Source: Methanocorpusculum sp.
Lineage (GTDB): Archaea; Halobacteriota; Methanomicrobia; Methanomicrobiales; Methanocorpusculaceae
Direction of reading: 5' to 3'
DNA length: 8,631 nt
Assembly (NCBI GenBank): GCA_029986195.1
Contig: DALTYF010000027.1
Location: 1-8,631 of the forward strand
Below are positions 1 through 4,713 of the stretch, piece after piece. Under the pieces are notes generated by a model. It saw nothing but the letters and a program-made list of their open reading frames with translations. It ran no database searches and had not been told where the DNA came from. Position 1 is the first letter of the stretch, and every line of letters starts with the position of its first letter. Position numbers and translations under genes: made by a program.

Positions 1-374
1 AACCTGTACACGTTACTGAACGTTCTACTGTTCGTCTGCCCTATGGCATCTCTGTCCGATTTCTTGATCTCCAGTTTCAGATTGCCGCCATGAACCATAT
101 TCGTCCACGGAGTGCGGTCCAGAATTACTACATCTTTCGCACGCCCTTCGTACACGACAACATGAACATCACCATTTTCCGGAAAATCCATGTCATTATT
201 AGGTTGATCGATCTTCCATTCAACAACCTGCGGATGCGATTCAATGTCAACCTTGATATCAGGCATCATATCAGGCATCAGAGGGTTTTCTACGTAAGCC
301 GCACTCACTACTAAAGAACAACTCAACGACAGTACAAAAACCAGAAAAATCGTCACCCGAATTTTTCGGTTCAT
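1..374 (-). CDS. Exported protein of unknown function, C-terminus beyond the window
   Basis: The frame is open from ATG at 374-372 to the left edge, giving 124 residues with no stop. I do not recognise a family. Residues 1-26 look like a Sec signal peptide: Arg and Lys at positions 3-7, then a hydrophobic core ending in VVSAA. A Cys at 19 lies inside the core, but its context (SLSC) fits a lipobox poorly. The mature part starts with a proline/methionine-rich stretch (PLMPDMMPDI, 31-40) made by a 12-base tandem repeat. An acidic, beta-like region follows (VHVVVYEGRAKDVVILDRTP). The gene is more AT-rich than its neighbours, which could mean foreign origin or just low expression. No good Shine-Dalgarno is seen. 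A TATA-like box about 30 bases upstream suggests a short leader. It lies downstream of glyS on the same strand but is separated by a terminator and 255 bases. The gene is well supported; its function is unknown. Confidence 0.72.
   Translation of the reverse strand, partial: MNRKIRVTIFLVFVLSLSCSLVVSAAYVENPLMPDMMPDIKVDIESHPQVVEWKIDQPNNDMDFPENGDVHVVVYEGRAKDVVILDRTPWTNMVHGGNLKLEIKKSDRDAIGQTNSRTFSNVYR
256..280. repeat. 12-base tandem repeat inside the exported protein gene
   Basis: The 12-mer ATATCAGGCATC occurs twice back to back (256-267 and 268-279), with one more matching base at 280. On the coding (minus) strand it encodes the repeated tetrapeptides MPDM and MPDI just after the signal peptide. 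The unit length keeps the frame, so copy-number change would lengthen or shorten the mature N-terminus by four residues. Confidence 0.8.
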
Positions 375-400
375 TTCTGTTACCCCAACTTCGCTTCAAG

Positions 401-412
401 CGTTTTAATTTC
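401..412 (-). promoter_or_regulatory. Candidate TATA box of the leftmost exported protein gene
   Basis: On the minus strand the sequence reads GAAATTAAAACG, the most AT-rich stretch near the gene, centred about 32 bases from the ATG at 374. With the usual archaeal spacing of about 25 bases from TATA to transcription start, the leader would be only a few bases long. This is inferred from position and composition. Confidence 0.4.
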
Positions 413-415
413 AAT

Positions 416-437
416 AGAGGTGTTTTTCCACACCTCT
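416..437. promoter_or_regulatory. Interrupted palindrome next to a candidate promoter
   Basis: AGAGGTGT (416-423) and ACACCTCT (430-437) are perfect 8-base inverted arms around a 6-base spacer. The element sits directly upstream of the candidate TATA box at 401-412 for the leftmost gene. That is a normal place for a dimeric archaeal regulator to bind. If transcription instead started further upstream, the same bases would form an RNA hairpin with loop GGAAAA in the leader. The symmetry is seen directly; the regulatory role is inference. Confidence 0.45.
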
Positions 438-588
438 CGTCACTACCAATTTGCAGTTTTTCGCATTTCATGCACCACTACATTGTATTACTTACATATC
501 TTAATATCCACAAGAGAGTAAGTTCATTCTTGGATCTTATGTGGATCATGTAGATACCTATATCAGTATAGAGAGAAGGAAATGATGG

Positions 589-607
589 ACAATCGTTATA
601 CGATTGT
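589..607. repeat. 19-base palindrome downstream of glyS
   Basis: ACAATCGT (589-596), TAT, then ACGATTGT (600-607) form perfect 8-base arms around 3 bases. The element lies about 22 bases beyond the glyS stop codon, past the T-run of its terminator. It could be a second hairpin protecting or ending the glyS mRNA, or a protein-binding site. Only the symmetry is certain. Confidence 0.5.
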
Positions 608-610
608 TGA

Positions 611-671
611 TGAGAAAAATAAAAAAAAATTATCCCAGCTGATCAAACGTCTTCTTGCCCTTGATCAGCTG
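611..671 (-). terminator. glyS terminator, with a hairpin inside the last codons
   Basis: On the minus strand an 11-base perfect inverted repeat (arms 661-671 and 636-646, 14-base loop) lies in the last codons of glyS. The stop codon TAA (632-630) follows, then a nearly unbroken T-run TTTTTTTTATTTTT. T-runs alone end transcription in many archaea. The hairpin just before it makes this resemble a bacterial intrinsic terminator whose stem also codes for protein. Confidence 0.65.
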
Positions 672-2363
672 ATACACCACTGCGGGAATCTCCGCAAGCG
701 GCAGCCGCACCTGCTGCATCGAATCACGATCCCGCAGAGTCGCAGTTGCATCCTGCTTCGTATCATAATCGATCGTAATACACACCGGCGTTCCGATCTC
801 ATCCTGACGGCGGTAGCGGCGGCCGATAGCGCCCGCATCATCATACTCCGTCTGGATACCCTCATCCTGTAACTCCATCACAAGCTTTCGTGCAATCTCG
901 TCCAGACCATCGCGGGCCATCAACGGCAGAACCGCCGCCTGAACCGGCGCAACGCAGGACTTAAACCGCATCACTGTACGGGTCTCGCCGTCCGCCTCAT
1001 CCTCCGCATACGCATGCTCCAGAACCATGTAGCTCATCCGGTCAATACCATAAGACGGCTCAATCACATGCGGCATCACATCCTCGCCGAACACATCAAC
1101 CATCTCATCCTTCACCGTGTACATCTCCGGCGGGACCACAATCTCCTCGCCGTCAACCGTCAGGTGCAGACCGTCCGCCTGCGGCTCCGCGGTCGTCGTC
1201 TTCATCAGTTCGCTGATAGCCTTTGCCTTCCCGCGATAGACCGGCCCCATCTTCCCGAAGTTCGGCACAACCGCCTTGTGGTGCACCTTCTTCGCCTCCG
1301 GATACTGGACAAACACCGTCATCTTCTCACCCGACACCCGGGAATGGGCTTTTAGATCATAATTCGTCCGATCCGCAATACCCACAATCTCCACCCAGCC
1401 GAACCGGTCGGAGAACGCCTCCGCATCCCAGCAGTCGGTCGCATAATGCGCCCGCTCGTCTGGCATGTGCTGGCGGAACCGGATTTTGTCCGGATTGAAC
1501 CCGACCGTACAGAGAATATCATGCGTCATCGCAACGTAATACGCAACATACTCATTTGCAATGATACCTTCATCAACCGCCTCCCGCATCGTCTTCACCA
1601 CTGCCGGAGCATCCGCCTCCTGCTGGGCAATGCCGCAGAGCGGCATTGCGTAGTCTGCATAGCGGGCGAAGAACGGATGATCCTTCTCCTCCGGATGCAC
1701 AAAGATCTCCGCCTCGGCCTGCGTAAACTCCCGCAGACGAATCATACCCTGACGGGGCGAGATCTCGTTCCGGTAGGACTTCCCGATCTGCACAGCCCCG
1801 AACGGCAGATGATCCCGATAGAACCGCAGAAGGCGCGGGAAATCCACAAACATACCCTGTGCCGTCTCCGGACGCAGATACCCCTTGCGCTGCCCTCCGG
1901 GACCGATACTCGTCGTAAACATCAGATTGAAATCAAAGACATCAACCGAACCGAGAACTTTCCCGCAGGCAGGACACTCCTTATCCTTCAGAACCTCGTG
2001 CAGCTCCTCTTTGGACATCGTCCCTGCATGCGGAATCCCGAACGCCTCGGCGACATGATCGGCACGGAGGAACTCCTGACAGTGCGGGCACTGGAACATC
2101 TTATCGGAGAAACCGCCGACATGGCCACTCGCCACATAGATCGGCTCAATACCCACCGTCGGGCACTCGATCTCATAGTAGCCTTCCTGCACGACGTAAA
2201 AATTCCGCCAGACATTCTCAATTCTGCGCTTCATCATTGCGCCGAGCGGGCCGTAGTCAATGAATCCTGCAACGGAACCATAAATTTCAGACGAGGGCCA
2301 GACAAACCCGCGTCTCCGTGCAAGTTCGGTGACTCTTTCGTAGGTATCTTCCATTTCTGCCAT
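630..2363 (-). CDS. glyS: Glycyl-tRNA synthetase (class II, archaeal/eukaryal dimeric type)
   Basis: This cytoplasmic enzyme charges tRNA-Gly with glycine using ATP. The 577-residue length is normal for the alpha2 archaeal type. Seen in order: an N-terminal catalytic segment (WPSSEIYGSVAGFIDYGPLG, about 22-41); two CxxC pairs at Cys92/95 and Cys130/133, probably binding zinc in an insertion; YLRPETAQGMF (162-172); class II motif 2 around GKSYRNEISPRQG (194-206) with the conserved REFTQAE that follows; motif 3 GIDRM (439-443); and a C-terminal anticodon-binding domain (about 470-561). I chose ATG at 2363 because the alternative in-frame TTG at 2480 adds 39 residues that do not resemble the family, and because a TATA box lies 39 bases from 2363. 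ATG at 2354 (574 residues) is also possible. No Shine-Dalgarno is seen, which fits a near-leaderless transcript. The gene is a separate unit from catalase, behind a T-rich terminator. Confidence 0.95.
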   Translation of the reverse strand: MAEMEDTYERVTELARRRGFVWPSSEIYGSVAGFIDYGPLGAMMKRRIENVWRNFYVVQEGYYEIECPTVGIEPIYVASGHVGGFSDKMFQCPHCQEFLRADHVAEAFGIPHAGTMSKEELHEVLKDKECPACGKVLGSVDVFDFNLMFTTSIGPGGQRKGYLRPETAQGMFVDFPRLLRFYRDHLPFGAVQIGKSYRNEISPRQGMIRLREFTQAEAEIFVHPEEKDHPFFARYADYAMPLCGIAQQEADAPAVVKTMREAVDEGIIANEYVAYYVAMTHDILCTVGFNPDKIRFRQHMPDERAHYATDCWDAEAFSDRFGWVEIVGIADRTNYDLKAHSRVSGEKMTVFVQYPEAKKVHHKAVVPNFGKMGPVYRGKAKAISELMKTTTAEPQADGLHLTVDGEEIVVPPEMYTVKDEMVDVFGEDVMPHVIEPSYGIDRMSYMVLEHAYAEDEADGETRTVMRFKSCVAPVQAAVLPLMARDGLDEIARKLVMELQDEGIQTEYDDAGAIGRRYRRQDEIGTPVCITIDYDTKQDATATLRDRDSMQQVRLPLAEIPAVVYQLIKGKKTFDQLG

Positions 2364-2395
2364 GGTATTCAGGTGCTGTATGTATGGGTCGGACA

Positions 2396-2406
2396 GGCAT
2401 ATAGTT
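2396..2406 (-). promoter_or_regulatory. Candidate TATA box of glyS
   Basis: The minus strand reads AACTATATGCC, centred about 39 bases upstream of the chosen glyS ATG at 2363. Normal spacing would put transcription start near 2375 with a leader of about 12 bases. This also argues against the in-frame TTG start at 2480, which lies upstream of the box. Confidence 0.5.
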
Positions 2407-2555
2407 CTCTCGTTCAACAGTGATACCTCAAAAACCCGGGGCACCGCAAACGTTGTCTGCACTGTCGGGGATTCTGCCAAACAAAATCAAAATAATTTTT
2501 TCTTTGGAAAAATTCCTGCTCACACAAATCCGGAAACACTTCAGACAAAAAGAGA

Positions 2556-2584
2556 ATGTCCGCAGATGCAGGACATCTCCGGAG
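2556..2584. repeat. Two adjacent palindromes between catalase and glyS
   Basis: ATGTCC (2556-2561) pairs with GGACAT (2571-2576). The inner bases GCA and TGC (2562-2564 and 2567-2569) extend the symmetry apart from one unpaired A. The perfect 8-base palindrome CTCCGGAG (2577-2584) follows directly. The pair sits between the T-rich terminator of catalase and the glyS promoter. It may be a hairpin backing up catalase termination, or a binding site upstream of glyS. The function is unknown. Confidence 0.45.
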
Positions 2585-2604
2585 AAAAAAATTTGAAAAA
2601 ATTT
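2584..2604 (-). terminator. T-rich terminator after catalase
   Basis: On the minus strand the catalase stop codon (TGA, 2607-2605) is followed at once by AAAATTTTTTCAAATTTTTTT, two runs of T with no strong stem before them. This is the usual archaeal poly-T terminator form. Confidence 0.65.
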
Positions 2605-4118
2605 TCACGCAGGAATTGTTGCCGCAACCAGAGACGCATGATCCCCTTTCGCAAGCTCCGCGACCCGTGCCGGATCAAGTCCCAACGCCCGCGTCATCCG
2701 TTCGCCGTACTCGGCATCCGCCCAGACACAGTGAACCGCATGGCGGTACTTAATGTTCTCCGTACACGGCTCAATATTTCGTGCCGTGTTCTCGATCAAA
2801 AGCTGCTTCTTATCCTCGGCAAGAATCCGCCAGAGATTTCCGCCCGCACGGAAACAATCGTCGGTGGGATCCTGTGCCGGATCAAACGCGTACGCTGCGC
2901 CGGAAATATCCAGCGCAGGTCCATCACCTCAGATTGCGCCGTCCACGCACCCGCACTGTTCGGCGTATATGCCGGCGTCCCGCCGTAGTTCCCGTCAACC
3001 CGCATCTTTCCATCACGATGGTAATCATGAACCGCAACCTTCGCCCGGTTAACCGGAATCTGATTATAGTTCACCCCGAGCCGGTACCGCTGGGCGTCAC
3101 CATACGAAAACAGTCTGCCCTGCAACAGAATATCAGGACTGAACCCGATACCCGGAACCACATGTGCCGGAGCAAACGCCGCCTGCTCAACCTCCGCAAA
3201 GTAGTTCTCCGGATTGCGGTTGAGTTCAAGAACACCCACTTCAATCAGCGGATACTCCGCATGCCGCCAGACCTTCGTAATATCGAACGGATTCTCATAA
3301 TGATTCTTCGCCTGCTCCTCGGTCATGATCTGTACATACAGCGTCCAGCGGGGATACTCACCGCGTTTGATCGCCTCAAACAGATCGCGACCGTGACTCT
3401 CGCGATCCTTTGCAATGAGGGCTTCCGCCTCTGCATCCGTCAGGTTCTTGATTCTCTGCTGCGTCTTGAAATGGAACTTACACCAGACCCGCTTGTTCTC
3501 TGCATTGTAGAAGCTGAAGGTATGGCTGCCAAACAGATGCATGTGGCGGTAGCTTGCCGGAATACCACGGTCAGACATCACCACGGTAATCTGATGAAAA
3601 CACTCCGGCAGCAGCGTCCAGAAATCCCAGTTGTTCTGGGCAGACCGCAGATTTGTACGCGGATCGCGTTTCACCGCACGGTTCAGATCCGGGAAGTTGT
3701 GGGCATCACGAATGAAAAACACCGGCGTATTGTTGCCGACCATATCCCAGTTACCGTCCTCGGTGTAGAACTTACAGGCTGCTCCGCGAATATCCCGTTC
3801 CGCATCGGCTGCCCCCCGCTCTCCGGCAACGGTGGAAAACCGCACAAAGACCTCGGTCTTTGTGCCGGGCCGGAAAACCTTTGCTTTCGTGTACTGCGTG
3901 ATGTCGTGCGTAACCGTAAACGTGCCGTAGGCCCCCGATCCTTTCGCATGCATTCTGCGTTCGGGAATGACCTCACGATCAAAGTGGGCGAGTTTTTCCA
4001 GCAGCCACACATCCTGCAGCAGAACCGGCCCGCGTTTCCCCGCCGTGATCGAATGCTCGTTTTCCGCTACCGGAGCACCGACTTCGTTGGTGAGTTTCTT
4101 GTGTTCGGATGAATTCAT
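2605..4118 (-). pseudogene. katA: Monofunctional heme catalase, split by a single-base frameshift
   Basis: Catalase turns two hydrogen peroxide into water and oxygen. From ATG at 4118 the frame shows the active-site signature [15 protein letters not shown] with catalytic His57, the [12 protein letters not shown] segment with Asn130, and the heme-ligand signature RLFSYGDAQ with Tyr339. The matching frame holds to Glu397, then runs 43 unrelated residues to a stop at about 2796. The true C-terminus ([17 protein letters not shown] onward to AATIPA) continues in another frame to the TGA at 2605. Adding one base at 2927-2930, for example restoring GAGG to GAGGG, rejoins them as a 504-residue protein, normal for the family. 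The 397-residue part keeps the active site but lacks the C-terminal helical part and would probably not fold well. The gene could be truly broken or the base could be a sequencing loss; clean codons on both sides favour a very recent change or an error. A TATA box lies 32 bases upstream, so it is probably nearly leaderless. It is a single-gene unit. Confidence 0.9.
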
Positions 4119-4145
4119 CGTATGGGAAATTGGGGCGTGCAGGTT

Positions 4146-4153
4146 CTTATAGA
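4146..4153 (-). promoter_or_regulatory. Candidate TATA box of catalase
   Basis: The minus strand reads TCTATAAG, centred about 32 bases upstream of the catalase ATG at 4118. Transcription would start only a few bases before the ATG. It follows directly after the terminator of the preceding small gene, so the 63-base gap between the two genes is fully accounted for. Confidence 0.6.
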
Positions 4154-4166
4154 TTGGGGTGAAGGT

Positions 4167-4181
4167 AAAAAAAGGGAAAAA
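4167..4181 (-). terminator. T-rich terminator after the small exported protein gene
   Basis: The minus strand reads TTTTTCCCTTTTTTT starting one base after the stop codon TGA (4184-4182). This is a poly-T archaeal terminator that insulates the small gene from the catalase promoter 14 bases further on. Confidence 0.65.
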
Positions 4182-4598
4182 TCAGACTTCACTCTTGTGC
4201 AGAGGAAGTTCCGAACCGGCAGGAATCGTCAGTACGGCAGAACCGTCCGCAGAAAGTGTCACCACATATTTCCCCAGCAGCTGGGCGTCAATCGTATAGA
4301 CGTTTTCATTTTTGGAAACAGTTCCGTCCATTGCATAATGATTGGAGGTGGAAGAGAACCCTTTTCTTTCTTTGTAATCATAGGCAACAGAACCGCTGCC
4401 GTCCGACGAAATGGTGATGGTATAGTTTGTGGAAATCTCGGTTATTGTGCCGGAATCGGTCTGGGTTGTCTGTTCACTAGCGGTCCAGACGCCAAGGGCA
4501 GGATCTCCGGCAAGCGGTTCGGTAACGGGAGAGGCAAAGCCCACATAACCCGCCGACAGCACCCCCACCGTCAGAAACAGAACAAGAACAGTCCGCAC
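4182..4598 (-). CDS. Small exported beta-rich protein of unknown function
   Basis: From GTG at 4598 the frame gives 138 residues. Residues 1-23 form a signal peptide or membrane anchor (MRTVLVLFLTVGVLSAGYVG). The mature part is rich in Thr, Ser and Gly with alternating hydrophobic residues. It has two similar turns, TISSDGSGSV (62-71) and TLSADGSAVL (114-123), as in small beta-barrel or lipocalin-like domains that begin with a G-x-W motif (GVW at 36-38). I do not recognise the family and the fold guess is weak. The frame stays open upstream to 4835, but that part overlaps mcm antisense and lacks a signal peptide. GTG at 4598 puts the signal peptide at the N-terminus and lies about 38 bases from a TATA-like box. 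There is no clear Shine-Dalgarno. The gene is divergent from mcm and shares a 115-base promoter region with it; nothing else links it to replication. Confidence 0.7.
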   Translation of the reverse strand: MRTVLVLFLTVGVLSAGYVGFASPVTEPLAGDPALGVWTASEQTTQTDSGTITEISTNYTITISSDGSGSVAYDYKERKGFSSTSNHYAMDGTVSKNENVYTIDAQLLGKYVVTLSADGSAVLTIPAGSELPLHKSEV

Positions 4599-4633
4599 CC
4601 GTACTTCATACGGAGTTTTAGGACGGACTCGCA

Positions 4634-4639
4634 GATAAA
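4634..4639 (-). promoter_or_regulatory. Candidate TATA box of the small exported protein gene
   Basis: TTTATC on the minus strand, inside an AT-rich stretch (ACAAATGTTTATC), lies about 38 bases upstream of the GTG at 4598. This spacing matches that of glyS and catalase and predicts a leader of about 12 bases. Confidence 0.4.
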
Positions 4640-4645
4640 CATTTG

Positions 4646-4657
4646 TCCGGTCCCGGA
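4646..4657. promoter_or_regulatory. Short inverted repeat between the divergent genes
   Basis: TCCGG (4646-4650), TC, CCGGA (4653-4657) sits between the two opposing TATA candidates of the small exported gene and mcm. It could be an operator, but arms of five bases are common by chance. Confidence 0.25.
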
Positions 4658-4668
4658 TATTCCAAACC

Positions 4669-4713
4669 CTTAATCCCTCACGCACCAAATCACATAGACA
4701 ACCGGAGGGAAGT
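4669..4713 (+). promoter_or_regulatory. Candidate mcm promoter and Shine-Dalgarno site
   Basis: CTTAATCC (4669-4676) is a weak TATA-like box about 42 bases before the mcm ATG. GGAGG at 4704-4708 is a full Shine-Dalgarno core with 5 bases of spacing to ATG 4714, and it settles that start. It contrasts with the genes of the left half, which show no such site. Confidence 0.6.

Larger units (their letters stand above)
375..629. other. AT-rich intergenic region between glyS and the leftmost gene
   Basis: This 255-base gap holds, from right to left, the T-rich terminator after glyS, the palindrome at 589-607, a 7-base inverted pair (ATCCACA at 506-512 and TGTGGAT at 540-546), the palindrome at 416-437 and the candidate TATA box at 401-412. 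A plus-strand ATG at 582 has a purine-rich run AGAAGGA just before it, but its frame soon runs antisense into glyS and I do not believe it is a gene. I see no tRNA or mobile element. Confidence 0.6.

Noticed and set aside
582..872. Plus-strand frame of 96 codons with a purine-rich AGAAGGA before its ATG
   Set aside because: Only the first ~16 codons are outside glyS; the rest is antisense to well-supported glyS coding sequence and looks like no known family.
1446..2423. Plus-strand open frame of 325 codons antisense to glyS
   Set aside because: It is a shadow of the glycyl-tRNA synthetase gene, with no family-like motifs or ribosome binding site.
2364..2480. N-terminal extension of glycyl-tRNA synthetase from a TTG at 2480
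   Set aside because: The 39 extra residues do not resemble the family, and the best TATA box lies inside this stretch, downstream of the TTG.
2605..2799. Separate small gene of 64 codons after the catalase stop
   Set aside because: Its residues are the catalase C-terminus in the shifted frame, not an independent gene.
2781..4112. Plus-strand open frame of 443 codons antisense to catalase
   Set aside because: It mirrors a real catalase gene, is rich in Arg, Pro and His as expected of a shadow frame, and has no recognisable domain.
4599..4713. Replication origin between the divergent genes near mcm
   Set aside because: I saw no origin-recognition-box repeats, no long AT-rich unwinding stretch and no orc1/cdc6 gene; the gap is explained by two promoters.
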